A DNA stretch of 64,000 nucleotides from Paenactinomyces guangxiensis (GCF_016055185.1 NZ_JAECVR010000008.1:1-64000); one strand, 5' to 3'; shown: positions 16,969 to 26,741, numbered from the stretch's first letter. Translations and numbers: made by a program. Notes: generated by a model not told the origin, from the letters alone.

Positions 16969-17877
16969 TTGCCGATGAAAAGCTGGAAAAAAATTGGCAT
17001 CTTTGTCCTTGCTGCTTTTACTGCTGTCTCCATTCTGATGCCGTCAATCGCTTCTGCCGATGCCGTTGTTGGCGAAACAGTAGTAACTTTGGGAAAAGAC
17101 TTAACCGGAACACAACGTGACAGTATCCTCCAAGAAATGCAAGTCCCCAGCGATGTCAAGATCATTGAGGTCACAAACGAGGAAGAGCATCAGTATCTGG
17201 GCAAATATATCAGCAAAGCAACGATTGGGACACGCGCGATCTCATCCGCAAAAATTGTGCTGGCAGACAGTGGAAAAGGGATCTCTGTTAACACCAAAAA
17301 CATTACCACCATCACTCCCAGCATGTACGCCAATGCTGCGATTACAGCCGGGATTAAAGATGCCGACATTTACGTAACCGCACCGTTTAAAGTTTCCGGT
17401 ACCGCCGGTTTGACTGGTATTATTAAAGCATTTGAAACAGCGACCGGGCAAAAAATCGATGAAAACAAAAAACAAGTCGCAAACGAAGAAATCGTGCGCA
17501 CCTCTGAAATTGCCGAGCAGATCGGCGATCCCAACAAAGCGGCTCAATTTATGAACCGGGTTAAGGAAGAAGTTGCCAAAGAGCAACCAAAAACCCAAGA
17601 GGAATACAAAGATATTATCATTAACGTATCCAATGAGTATAACATTAACTTGAACGAACAAACAATTAACCAATTGGTTCAATTCTCACAAAACTTCTCT
17701 GAATTAAATATCGACTGGGACCAGCTGAGCGCACAATTTGAAAGCCTTCGCGGGGATATCAACAAAATCCTCAATGATGAGCAAACTCAGGGAATCATTG
17801 ATAGTATCCTGGAATGGTTTGGAGACCTCTTCAGCGCAATCGGTGACTTCTTCACCTCTTCTTCCTCCCGCCAGTGA
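16969..17877 (+). CDS. DUF1002 (YpuA-like) secreted protein
   Basis: A 302-residue protein with a signal peptide ending near IASADA (about residue 31). DUF1002 follows: VVTLGKDLTGTQRDSILQEM, GTRAISSAKIVLADSGKGI and ATGQKIDENKK are typical of B. subtilis YpuA. The C-terminal 100 residues are helical and polar, ending in a short hydrophobic EWFGDLFSAIGDFF segment. The start is TTG at 16969 or ATG two codons later, behind AAGGGGG. Biochemical function is unknown. Confidence 0.88.
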   Translation: MPMKSWKKIGIFVLAAFTAVSILMPSIASADAVVGETVVTLGKDLTGTQRDSILQEMQVPSDVKIIEVTNEEEHQYLGKYISKATIGTRAISSAKIVLADSGKGISVNTKNITTITPSMYANAAITAGIKDADIYVTAPFKVSGTAGLTGIIKAFETATGQKIDENKKQVANEEIVRTSEIAEQIGDPNKAAQFMNRVKEEVAKEQPKTQEEYKDIIINVSNEYNINLNEQTINQLVQFSQNFSELNIDWDQLSAQFESLRGDINKILNDEQTQGIIDSILEWFGDLFSAIGDFFTSSSSRQ

Positions 17878-17941
17878 AATAGCAATCCCCCTGCAAAGAT
17901 GGGGCTGTTGACAAATTAAAGGTAAAAGCATGATTAATGGC

Positions 17942-17971
17942 TGACTCTGTCGAATAAAATGCAGAGTCAGT
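17942..17971. other. Hairpin between the YpuA-like gene and the transposase
   Basis: CTGACTCTG (17942-17950) pairs with CAGAGTCAG (17963-17971). It may end the YpuA-like transcript or belong to the left end of the insertion element, whose edge could lie near the GGGGCTGTTGACA at about 17902. Confidence 0.5.
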
Positions 17972-17997
17972 CATTATTTGTTTGGAGGAGTAATCTA

Positions 17998-18735
17998 TGA
18001 CAATGGGTAAAATGGAGAGCCGACAAGGTCAGTTCGTATATTTTAATCTGGAAGATTTTGTTCCCAAAGACCATCTTCTTCGTCAGATCAATGATGTAGT
18101 TGACTTTTAATTTCATCTATGAAAAGGTTAGCCACCTTTATTCTGAAAGAGGGAGGAAATCGGTAGACCCAGCACTTCTTATCAAGATGCTCCTTCTGGG
18201 TTATTTGTACGGGATTAAGTCAGAGCGTCGACTCGAAGAAGAGGTAAGGATGAATTTGGGGTATCGGTGGTTTCTTGGGCTATCGATTGAAGATCCTATT
18301 CCTGATCATTCTACTATTAGTCAGAATCGGCGTCGCCGATTCAAGGATAGCTCTGTATTCCAAGAAATATTTGATCAAATAGTTATTCAATGTATAGAAC
18401 TTGGGCTTGTAGATGGCGAGGTAGTAGTGACCGACTCCACCCATATCAAGGCATGTGCTTCAGAAAAATCGTAAAGGTATATGAGCAGCCAGCTACCTAC
18501 CTGGAAAGTTTAGATGAGGAAATTCGTCTATATCGTCAAAAAGAGGGCGGAAAAGCGCAATGGTGCCAAGGTACGCGGTCGAAAGCCTTCACCCTCCAAA
18601 CCAATCGAAAAAACGGTGATTAAAAGCTCGACAGACCCCAGTGCAGGCTATATGAGCCGTTCTGGGAAGCCGAAAGGCTTCCATTATCTCGCCCATGCCA
18701 GTATTGATACAATGATCGGAATCGTACAAATATAA
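17998..18735 (+). pseudogene. IS1182-family transposase, frameshifted and truncated
   Basis: The gene starts at ATG 17998 behind TTGGAGGAG with MGKMESRQGQFVYFNLEDF and VPKDHLLRQINDVVDF, then hits a stop near 18108. It resumes in the next frame with NFIYEKVSHLYSERGRKSVD, PALLIKMLLLGYLYGI, RRLEEEVRMNLGYRWFLGL and PDHSTISQNRRRRF, up to DSTHIKACASEKS. Two further frame changes follow: QPATYLESLDEEIRLYRQK, then STDPSAGYMSRSGKPKGFHY. The 3' third with the last catalytic residue is gone. This is the DDE transposase layout of IS1182-type elements. No matching right end was found. Confidence 0.88.
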
Positions 18736-18856
18736 TTCTTCTATAGACTGTCCATTCCACTTCTTCACTGTCAACATGTTAAAACTGTCCGACTCATACA
18801 GATCGGGAATTTTAGACCTGACGCATGGAAAATAAATATATAGAGGCGGGACTTCT

Positions 18857-19255
18857 ATGAAGAAGAGTATCTTTTCAATTATATTTATTTCAGTTTCATT
18901 AATCTGTACTTTTGCAATAACTGGGTGCCGAAAAGCCCCCAAAGTCAATCCTAATTTCGGTGATTATGAAAAAAATAAACAAACTGATAAAAAACCTGAT
19001 AATAATCAAAAATATGACCATTTAGAAGAACGTCAGAGCAATCTTTACCCTAGTCTGAATCATCGATCAACGGCTAATGCAATCTTCGCTATTCAGACTT
19101 TCACCCTACGGACTACGCCTATACCGAGCAAAGCACAAAAGACGACAAAATATTGTTTTTTTGCCATCTTTTGTGCGAAAAGCAAAATATTTATGAAGAG
19201 AAGACATTTGGAAAAACGGCATGAAGAAACAGGTCAGCAGATATATGTGCAATAA
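18857..19255 (+). CDS. Lipoprotein-like fragment, probably broken
   Basis: Residues 1-24 (MKKSIFSIIFISVSLICTFA then ITGC) form a clear lipoprotein signal behind an AGGCGGGAC site. The following KAPKVNPNFGDYEKNKQTDK is a polar wall-spanning stretch. After about residue 65 the composition changes and the frame runs antisense into the end of the CPBP protease gene, so the C-terminus is probably not genuine. It sits next to the dead transposase, so truncation by rearrangement is likely. Confidence 0.4.
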   Translation: MKKSIFSIIFISVSLICTFAITGCRKAPKVNPNFGDYEKNKQTDKKPDNNQKYDHLEERQSNLYPSLNHRSTANAIFAIQTFTLRTTPIPSKAQKTTKYCFFAIFCAKSKIFMKRRHLEKRHEETGQQIYVQ

Positions 19256-19967
19256 TGGCGTATTCCAAGCCTTTTTTCCAGTACAAATATCCAAAGTAAA
19301 TCCCTAATAATCCATTCATTAGCAATCCTCTCGTCACGATCAAGGGCGTCAACTCACCAAAGGCTTGCTCGGTTGTTGGTAAATGAAGGGATCCGAATAA
19401 GAGAGCCGCCGCAAAAATTCCCAGCCAAAAAAAACCAGCCGGAATATTCCCCCGCTCTTTGCCGGTTATCTGTGCCAATAGCCATACGAACAATGTCATG
19501 ACAAATAACCGAGCTAAAACCTCCTCAACGATCCCACCATATAACATAGTCAGCAGACCGCTCCACCACGGACTTGGTTCTACTTTCGCCAGCTGGGAGA
19601 TATGGGGAACAAAAATGAACTTGTCAATAAGAACAATCAGGAGTGCTCCCAACGCTCCTCCCAAAAAGGAAAAGCAAAGCCAAGATGTTGAAAAGGAAGG
19701 TTTATGTCTTTGGTATAGCCATTTTGATAAAATTGGAGTTGATAATCCTACTCGTGCCGCCATTTTGAGACCAATGAAACTCCCGACAAATACCATCGCT
19801 CCCGTTTGTAAAGCAAGCATCCAGTAAAGCAAGGGCAGCGGCAACGGAGGATTCTTGCCTGAATCCATTCCGACCAGATTTAGTTGATAAGGAATAACAG
19901 CGAAAGCGGCTATGATCCCTAATCCTGTAAAAAAGAAAACAATCCGAAGATTTTTTTGCTTATTCAT
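19191..19967 (-). CDS. CPBP-family intramembrane metalloprotease
   Basis: A 258-residue protein with about seven membrane helices. The CPBP/ABI motifs are in place: GGIVEEVLARLFVMT (EExxxR, about residues 145-149), FGSLHL in the next helix, and IIAHISADLFLHAV near the C-terminus, giving the glutamates and histidines of the intramembrane active site. Related proteins act in immunity to peptide bacteriocins or in CAAX-type processing; the target is unknown. It lies beside an NRPS remnant, so a self-protection role is conceivable but not shown. Confidence 0.88.
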   Translation of the reverse strand: MNKQKNLRIVFFFTGLGIIAAFAVIPYQLNLVGMDSGKNPPLPLPLLYWMLALQTGAMVFVGSFIGLKMAARVGLSTPILSKWLYQRHKPSFSTSWLCFSFLGGALGALLIVLIDKFIFVPHISQLAKVEPSPWWSGLLTMLYGGIVEEVLARLFVMTLFVWLLAQITGKERGNIPAGFFWLGIFAAALLFGSLHLPTTEQAFGELTPLIVTRGLLMNGLLGIYFGYLYWKKGLEYAIIAHISADLFLHAVFPNVFSS

Positions 19968-20027
19968 TTATATCCTCCCTGTGTAGTCATCGTACATATC
20001 ATGAAGGATAACATACAATGCCACTCC

Positions 20028-20140
20028 CTATTGCTTTTCAATTCGATAGTAACGTTCCCCCGTATTGGGGTTATAGTACACGCGACGTTTTTCATTAGTG
20101 ACGGGATCAATCGTCACTTCTTTCGTTGGCTCAAACCCGT
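20028..20140 (-). pseudogene. C-terminal fragment of an unidentified protein fused behind the NRPS
   Basis: Reading on the minus strand in another frame than the NRPS, the codons give NGFEPTKEVTIDPVTNEKRR then VYYNPNTGERYYRIEKQ and stop. This protein-like, Tyr/Arg-rich tail has no start and begins exactly where the NRPS sequence loses its family pattern. It marks a deletion junction. Confidence 0.5.
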
Positions 20141-23100
20141 TGCAACCAGGCGATATAAGAGGCAAACGGTGGAACGTTTTTCAGTTTCGCTTCTTTTCCT
20201 TCGTAAATGGCCCGGTAAAACATCTGCCAATCTTTGAGAACTAACGGAACGCTCCATCCATCGAGTAAGGCATTATGGAAACTCCAGATAAAGCGGTACC
20301 CATCGTTTAGCCGGAACAATCCCCAACGCATCAACGGCGCCTGAACGATGTCAAAATTGCGTTTTCGGTCTTCCGTGAGATAGACCAGCAATCGCTCTTC
20401 CAGTTGGTCTATCGGGACATGACGCCAATCGTGATGTTCAACGCAAACTTCCACCTGCTTGTGAACGATTTGGTGTGGTTTTTCCACCGCTTCCCAGACG
20501 AAAGAAGTGCGTAAAACGGCATGCCGATTCACAACTTTTTTCCAGGCCTGTTCAAAGGCGGAAATATCCAGATCGTTTGACAATTTCATTACGAGTTGGA
20601 CAACATAATCACCCTCTTCTTGAGCGTACAGAGAGTGGAATAACATCCCTTCTTGAAGCGGGGTCAAAGGATACACATCGTCAATCTGATGATCACAACC
20701 CAGATGACGGTCAATGCTTCTCTGGCCGAGCTTGGCAAGCGGGAAGTCCGACGGTGTATAGCCCCCCGCTTCTTCTGTACGGCAATGGGTAATAATCCCC
20801 CGCAAGGCCTCCATGTAATCAAGGGCAACAGCTTCCAATGTGCTGTACTTGAATATATCTCTACTGAACATCCAAGTTACTTGCAGTTGTTCATTGGTGA
20901 CCGAACCAATGATGTCAATCAGGTGGGCCCGCTTCTCATCCCCCTTCACATTGGAAACAGACCAGTTTGGAATCAGTTCAAACAGCGAATGCTCCGATTG
21001 TCCTTGGTCAAATTGTCCCAAGTAGTTAAAGCTGATCTGAGGTTGCGGCAACAACTTGAGCCGCTCCATGCCCTCCTGATCTTCGCCGAGATAACGGCAT
21101 ATACCGTAAGGGATGCCCTTGTTGGGAATGCTGCGAAGCTGTTCCTTCACCGATTTCAGCGTATCCCCCCACGACTTCCCATGATCCAGCTGAAGCAAAA
21201 CGGGGTACATGCTGGTAAACCATCCCACCGTACGGGACAAATCAATTCCCTCTATGATATCTTCGCGCCCATGTCCCTCCAGAGTGAGATACATTGTTTT
21301 TTTGCCGGTCCAACGGCAAATTACTTTGGTAAGAGCACTTAACAAAACATCATTAATCTGCGTCCGGTATGCAGCAGGCACTGTTTGCAGCAGGGCTTTC
21401 GTCTCTTCCGCGTCCAATGAAAGGGTAATCTGTTCCACATCCGCTTCCGTATTGGAGCCTTCTGGATTGTCAGCCAGGAGAACAGGCAATGATTCTGGCT
21501 GAATTGCCACCCAATATTCGTCAACGTCAACCGTTTTCGCGTACTGCTCCAATGCATGGGCCCATTGTTTGAACGATGTCGTTTTTGCGGGTAATTGCAC
21601 CTTCTGATTGTATCTCAGTTGCTGGCACAGGTTATGCAAATCCTCCAGAATGATCCGCCATGACACCCCATCGACAGCCAGGTGATGAATTGCTATAAAC
21701 AACTGGTCCTTATGCTCCGGGGCAAGTTTGAAGTATACCGCTCTCATCAGGGGACCTTCTGAAAGACTCAGGCTTGCCTGGGCTTTGTCGGTTACCTCGA
21801 CCATTCGGTGTTTCTGCTCGGTTTCCGACATAGCCGAAAGATTTTCCACCCACAGCGGAACTGAATCCGTCAAACCTTCGTTATACTGTTCACGCTTTCC
21901 ATCCACCTGTCGGAATCGCAGGCGCAGTCCGTCATGATGCTTCAGAATGCAGTGCAAAGCCTGTTCCAGTATTGGAATATCCAAAGGTTGGTTCAACTTG
22001 AGCATGACAGACTGGTTCCAATGATCAACATGGACAAGCTCTTGCTCAAAAAACCACTGCTGAATCGGAGTCAGCGGCAGAGTGCCCGTCACCTCACCTT
22101 GCTCAGCTACTGTTTCACGCAACGCGTTGTCAACCATGACGGTAGCTGCAATCTCTGCAATGGTCTGATTTTCAAACAGTTGTTTCGGTGTCAGGTGCAG
22201 ACCGGCCTGGTTCGCCTTGGATACGATCTGAATGCTCAAAATTGAATCGCCGCCGAGTTCGAAGAAGTTATCGTGAATGCCGACCTCTTCAACTCCCAGT
22301 ACCTCTCTCCAGATCTCTGCCAATTTTTTCTCGACAAATGTCTCTGGCGCCACAAATCCCCCGTCCGAACCCGGTTTTTGGGAATAATCCGGCACCGGCA
22401 AAGCGCTGCGGTCCACTTTGCCATTTGGCGTCAGCGGCAAACGGTCCATCATTACAAACGCCGACGGCACCATGTATTCCGGCAGCTTTTCTTTCAGGTA
22501 CGCACGCAGATCGTCTGCCTGTACCTCCTGCTCCTCCTCCGTCACCAGATACGCGGCGAGCCGTTTGATGCCGGGTACATCCTCACGAGCCAGGACCACC
22601 GTTTCCCGCACGGCCGGATGACCGTACAGCACGGTCTCGATTTCTCCCAGTTCTACGCGGAAGCCCCGGATGCTGGTCTGGTGGTCGCCACGACCGATAA
22701 ACTCGAGGCTGCCATCCGGCAGATAGCGAACCACATCGCCTGTTTTGTAGAGACGGGCGCCCGGTTCGGCCGAGAACGGATGGGGCAGGAATCGTTCGGC
22801 GGTTAAGTCCGGCCGGTTCAGATAGCCGCGCGCCAGACTGTTTCCGCTGATATACAATTCGCCCGGTACGCCGACCGGTACCGGCTGCATGTGCTCGTCA
22901 AGCACGTACACCTGCACATTGTCGATCGGCCGCCCGATGGAAGGCGCTGCCGTCTGCCCCGCCTGAACCGGCACCACGCCGGCCGTGGCAACTACCGTAT
23001 TTTCCGTCGGTCCGTAATGGTTGACAAGGGTAAACGGCACCTCCTCCGACGGATAGTGGTGCAATTTGTCGCCGCCCGTGAGCAAATAACGAAGCGGTGC

Positions 23101-25347
23101 ATCCGCCGGCCATTCGAGTGACAGCATACTCTCTGCCAGCGGGGTTGGCAGGAAGCTGATGGTCACCCCTGATTCCACCAGCCAATCCCGCAGTTGCTCC
23201 GGAACCAGACGAATTTCTTCCGGTGGCAGCAACAGCGTAGAACCTTTAGTCAGATAAGGCCAGATCTCCCAGACGGAGGCGTCAAAAGCCGTACCGGCCA
23301 TTTGTGTGGCCCGGCTGTCGACGGTTACGCCATAGGTTCGTTGATGCCACTCCACCAGATTGAGAAGCGAGCCGTGCTCGATTTCCACCCCTTTGGGCAG
23401 GCCGGTGGAGCCGGAGGTGTAGATCACATAGGCGAGGTGCTCTGCGGCCGTTTCCTCCTCCGGAGCCCGTTCGCTCTCCTCAGCGATCATCGGCCAGTCA
23501 CGGTCCAGGCAAATCAAGGTGCCGTCTTCCGGCGAAAGTTTCACCTTCAAATCTTCCTGGGTGAGGACAACCGGCATGCGGGCATCCCGCATCATGAAGG
23601 CCAGCCGTTCCTGCGGATAGGACGGATCCATCGGAACGTAGGCCGCACCCGCTTTCAAAATCCCGAGCAGTCCGATGAACATCTCCACCGAGCGCTCCAT
23701 GCAGATGCCCACTGGGGTTTCATAACCGACTCCCTGCTTCCGCAGGTAATTCGCCAGCTGATTGGCGCGGCGGTCCAGTTCTGCATACGTGATGTTCGCG
23801 TCGCTGGCGACGACCGCCGGGCGGTCCGGCCACTGTGCCGCCATTTCCGCAAACAGCTGATGAACGGTTTTCCCGCGCGGATAATCCACGCTCGTCTGGT
23901 TCCATTCCGTTAACAACTGTTTCTTTTCTTCGTCGTGCATGATCGGCAGAACCGAAATGTTTTGTCTCGGCTGCTGTGCAATTGACTGAAGCAGTGTAGA
24001 CATATGGGCTGCCATTCGCTCCATCGTGGTGCTATCAAACAGATCAGTGCTGTATTCAAATACACCCTTGAGACCATTCTCAGTTTCAATCATCGTCAGT
24101 GACAAATCGAATTTAGCCGTCTGATTCATGGTGAATTCCAAAGGTTTGACGGAGATCTCGTCCAGCTGGCGAACGCCCGTCGAGGCGTTTTGCAACGAGA
24201 ACATGACCTGAAACAGTGGTGAGCGGCTCAAACTACGTTCAATTTGCAGTTCATCTACTAACTTTTCAAACGGTATTTCCTGATTCGCAAAAGCGTCCAA
24301 TGCCGTCTCACGAATACCGCCCAACAACTCCAAAAACGTGGAATCATCTGACACCTGCGTACGTATAACCAGCGTGTTGACAAAAAATCCAATCAACCCT
24401 TCAATCTCTTCGCAGGTTCGTCCTGCGACAGGAGTGCCCACGAGGATATCCTTTTGTCCCGTGTAACGGTACAGCAGGCATTTGAACGCGGCCATCAGCG
24501 TCATGAATAGAGTAACGCCTTCTTGACGGCTTAGAGCGCGCAATTTGGCAGCGACGTCATCTGGAATAGTAAACGATAAGTGAGCTCCATCGTAAGTTTG
24601 CACTGCCGGACGAGGCCGGTCAGTCGGCAATGCCAGCAACGGCTCGCTGCCGCTCAATTGCTTTTTCCAATACGATAATTGCTTTTCCAGCAGTTTACCT
24701 TCAAGGGTTTCCCGCTGCCAAACGGCATAGTCCGCATACTGGATCGGAAGCCCGGGCAATGAGGGAGATTCCCCTTTTTTAAAGGATTCATACAATGCAG
24801 TTAATTCATCGACAAAAATATCCATAGAATAGCCGTCTGAGACAATATGATGCATGTTCAAAAGCAAGACAAATTCTTTCTCCTCCAGTTGGATCAAGTG
24901 AGCACGCATCAACGGACCCTGGCTCAATTCAAATGCTGTGGCGGCATCTTCCTGCGCCAATCGTTTTACTTCCTTTTCTTTTTCCAATGCGGATAAATCA
25001 CGCAAATCAAGCGTATCCAACGAGAGGATCATGTCGTCATGAACAAGCTGGATCGCCCGTCCGTCCTGTTCGATAAAGGTCGTCCGCAATACTTCATGCC
25101 GTTTAATGATTTCATTTAAACTTTTTTCGATCAAATCGCCTTGCAACGCACCATAAAGCTGGAAGGCGACCGGAATGTTGTATATGGCACTTTGGGGCAA
25201 CAAGCGGTCAAAGAACCATAAACGCTGCTGAGCATAAGACAACGGGAGACCCGTATCATCATTGCGAGGAATTGGCTGAAGCGGCGCCGCTTCAGTTGAT
25301 TTGCCAGGAAACGTGTTGGAACTCACTCCATAGCATGTTACCTCCAA
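20131..25347 (-). CDS. Nonribosomal peptide synthetase, truncated (C-A-PCP-E-partial C)
   Basis: 1738 residues. The condensation domain (about 30-470, LSYAQQRLWFFDRL, HHIVSDGYS) is of the L-to-L type. The adenylation domain (480-1000) has AYVIYTSGSTGLPKG, GELYISG and NGKVDRSAL. The carrier domain has DNFFELGGDSI (Ser about residue 1034). The epimerization domain (1085-1540) has HHLAVDGVSW and NYLGQF. A second condensation domain begins at about 1550 but stops after about 180 residues. The specificity positions read DAWFLGHVVK, one change from the known leucine code DAWFLGNVVK, so D-Leu is predicted. The N-terminus reads like an inter-module linker, and the TTG start lies within the ribosome binding site of another frame. 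Both ends are therefore probably rearranged and a functional product is unlikely. Confidence 0.85.
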   Translation of the reverse strand: MEVTCYGVSSNTFPGKSTEAAPLQPIPRNDDTGLPLSYAQQRLWFFDRLLPQSAIYNIPVAFQLYGALQGDLIEKSLNEIIKRHEVLRTTFIEQDGRAIQLVHDDMILSLDTLDLRDLSALEKEKEVKRLAQEDAATAFELSQGPLMRAHLIQLEEKEFVLLLNMHHIVSDGYSMDIFVDELTALYESFKKGESPSLPGLPIQYADYAVWQRETLEGKLLEKQLSYWKKQLSGSEPLLALPTDRPRPAVQTYDGAHLSFTIPDDVAAKLRALSRQEGVTLFMTLMAAFKCLLYRYTGQKDILVGTPVAGRTCEEIEGLIGFFVNTLVIRTQVSDDSTFLELLGGIRETALDAFANQEIPFEKLVDELQIERSLSRSPLFQVMFSLQNASTGVRQLDEISVKPLEFTMNQTAKFDLSLTMIETENGLKGVFEYSTDLFDSTTMERMAAHMSTLLQSIAQQPRQNISVLPIMHDEEKKQLLTEWNQTSVDYPRGKTVHQLFAEMAAQWPDRPAVVASDANITYAELDRRANQLANYLRKQGVGYETPVGICMERSVEMFIGLLGILKAGAAYVPMDPSYPQERLAFMMRDARMPVVLTQEDLKVKLSPEDGTLICLDRDWPMIAEESERAPEEETAAEHLAYVIYTSGSTGLPKGVEIEHGSLLNLVEWHQRTYGVTVDSRATQMAGTAFDASVWEIWPYLTKGSTLLLPPEEIRLVPEQLRDWLVESGVTISFLPTPLAESMLSLEWPADAPLRYLLTGGDKLHHYPSEEVPFTLVNHYGPTENTVVATAGVVPVQAGQTAAPSIGRPIDNVQVYVLDEHMQPVPVGVPGELYISGNSLARGYLNRPDLTAERFLPHPFSAEPGARLYKTGDVVRYLPDGSLEFIGRGDHQTSIRGFRVELGEIETVLYGHPAVRETVVLAREDVPGIKRLAAYLVTEEEQEVQADDLRAYLKEKLPEYMVPSAFVMMDRLPLTPNGKVDRSALPVPDYSQKPGSDGGFVAPETFVEKKLAEIWREVLGVEEVGIHDNFFELGGDSILSIQIVSKANQAGLHLTPKQLFENQTIAEIAATVMVDNALRETVAEQGEVTGTLPLTPIQQWFFEQELVHVDHWNQSVMLKLNQPLDIPILEQALHCILKHHDGLRLRFRQVDGKREQYNEGLTDSVPLWVENLSAMSETEQKHRMVEVTDKAQASLSLSEGPLMRAVYFKLAPEHKDQLFIAIHHLAVDGVSWRIILEDLHNLCQQLRYNQKVQLPAKTTSFKQWAHALEQYAKTVDVDEYWVAIQPESLPVLLADNPEGSNTEADVEQITLSLDAEETKALLQTVPAAYRTQINDVLLSALTKVICRWTGKKTMYLTLEGHGREDIIEGIDLSRTVGWFTSMYPVLLQLDHGKSWGDTLKSVKEQLRSIPNKGIPYGICRYLGEDQEGMERLKLLPQPQISFNYLGQFDQGQSEHSLFELIPNWSVSNVKGDEKRAHLIDIIGSVTNEQLQVTWMFSRDIFKYSTLEAVALDYMEALRGIITHCRTEEAGGYTPSDFPLAKLGQRSIDRHLGCDHQIDDVYPLTPLQEGMLFHSLYAQEEGDYVVQLVMKLSNDLDISAFEQAWKKVVNRHAVLRTSFVWEAVEKPHQIVHKQVEVCVEHHDWRHVPIDQLEERLLVYLTEDRKRNFDIVQAPLMRWGLFRLNDGYRFIWSFHNALLDGWSVPLVLKDWQMFYRAIYEGKEAKLKNVPPFASYIAWLQRV

Positions 25348-25353
25348 AAAGGG

Positions 25354-26121
25354 CTAGTTTTTCAGAAGATCCGATAAAAATCCAGAAACAATTGATAATA
25401 TTTTGTCTTGCTGCGAGTGAATAAAGAAGTGATCCCCTTCCAATATATGTACTTGGAACGAGGAAACCGTCTGTTCCTTCCATGCCTGAATATGTTTGAT
25501 ACTCACCTCGGGATCTTGCGATCCGCCAAATGCAGTAATAGAGCATGCCAAGGGTTCATCCTGCCGGTAAGTATAAGTGTCGGCTAATTTAAAATCGGCT
25601 CGGAAAAGAGGCAGCATTATTTCCATCAATTCCTTATGTTCTAGTAGTTCTTTTGGTGTTCCATTCATCTTTTCCAACTCTGATAGAAATTCATTATCAG
25701 GCAAATGAAAAATCGGGGCACCGGGATCAGGTAGTTGAGGAGCATGATAACCAGCCACAAACATATGTATAGGAAGCAGATTATATACCTTTCTTATGTA
25801 CCTTGCTAATTCGAAACTGATCAACGCGCCCATACTATGTCCAAAAAAAGTAAAAGGACGGTCAAGATACGGTCGAATGGCTTCCGCCAGAGCAGGAATC
25901 AGGGCTGACAGGTCCGTATAACACGGCTCTTTGAACCGGTTACTTCTCCCTGGTAACTGGATAGGGCAAACTGCCACTTGAGCAGGCATGTATTTATACC
26001 AGTCTTTATACATACTGGCGTTCCCACCGGCATAATGAAAGCAGAAAAGAAGTAACTTGGTTTGGTCTGTAATTACTGAAGATAATAGCCAGAGATTTTT
26101 TTCAGTAAGTTTATTCCCCAT
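25354..26121 (-). CDS. Type II thioesterase of the NRPS locus
   Basis: A 255-residue alpha/beta hydrolase of the GrsT/SrfAD type. It shows LLLFCFHYAGGNASMYKDW, the nucleophile elbow FFGHSMGALISFELAR (Ser about residue 97), an acid residue near GGSQDPEV, and GDHFFIHSQ for the catalytic His. Such enzymes remove wrong or stalled acyl groups from carrier domains. It is directly upstream of the NRPS fragment on the same strand with a 6-base gap, and it appears intact although its partner is truncated. Confidence 0.9.
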   Translation of the reverse strand: MGNKLTEKNLWLLSSVITDQTKLLLFCFHYAGGNASMYKDWYKYMPAQVAVCPIQLPGRSNRFKEPCYTDLSALIPALAEAIRPYLDRPFTFFGHSMGALISFELARYIRKVYNLLPIHMFVAGYHAPQLPDPGAPIFHLPDNEFLSELEKMNGTPKELLEHKELMEIMLPLFRADFKLADTYTYRQDEPLACSITAFGGSQDPEVSIKHIQAWKEQTVSSFQVHILEGDHFFIHSQQDKILSIVSGFLSDLLKN

Positions 26122-26645
26122 GGATTATTCTCTCCTTTCGATGCATAAATTTAATATGAATCATCTGCAGGTTGACTGTCGTTCCTAGTTAATCAGTAAA
26201 TTTTACGACATGCCATTCTGTAATGATTATTCGTAATTAATTATTTGTTTTTGTCATTAGTGAAATAACTTTCTATAAATGATTCCAATCTAACATCTTT
26301 TAAAAAGAGTATTTTAGTAAACACCTCCAGTTTTGTCTGTTGATTATCCAAAATTCGGAATACGAATGAAGAGGAGACACTCTCGTGTAACGGTTTTGTT
26401 ACGGACAATATCACAAACAGGTCTTTTTATGCAAGCTACCATTCTTCTCAATACATTGCAAGCTTTGAACTACTATCACCTGGAGAAGGGGTAGATTCCT
26501 TCGAACATCAGTCCAACGACCAGTTATCTTAGCAGCCTCTACCTCAGTTCCTGCGGTGAGAAACAAAGTATGCTCTGATCTGCTTCCATGCTTTCACTTG
26601 GTTTTCGCTACTTTGGTGATTTCAGCAGGGGGATGTCACGCAAAA
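26122..26645. other. No recognisable gene upstream of the thioesterase
   Basis: AT-rich DNA that should hold the promoter of the thioesterase/NRPS operon. A short GAAGG...CCTTC hairpin near 26490-26510 and translatable scraps suggest a decayed insertion-element end, but nothing here can be named with confidence. Confidence 0.4.
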
Positions 26646-26697
26646 AAGAGCTGATTGAACCCGAACTTGCAAGAGATTCGGGTTTGAATCAGCTCTT
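26646..26697 (-). terminator. sdhCAB operon terminator
   Basis: AAGAGCTGATTGAACCCGAA (26646-26665) pairs with the complementary arm at 26677-26697, with one bulge. On the minus strand a run of six T follows. Confidence 0.88.
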
Positions 26698-26741
26698 ATT
26701 TCTTATTGCCAGTCCCCCCACATGTTGCGGAGAAGTTCAGC

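Noticed and set aside
23194..23913. 239-codon plus-strand open frame inside the NRPS
   Set aside because: It lies opposite the adenylation-domain core; long antisense frames are common in GC-richer NRPS DNA and it has no start signal.
26440..26600. Possible right end of an IS200/IS605-type element
   Set aside because: Only a short hairpin and a vaguely TnpB-like tail were seen; too weak to name.
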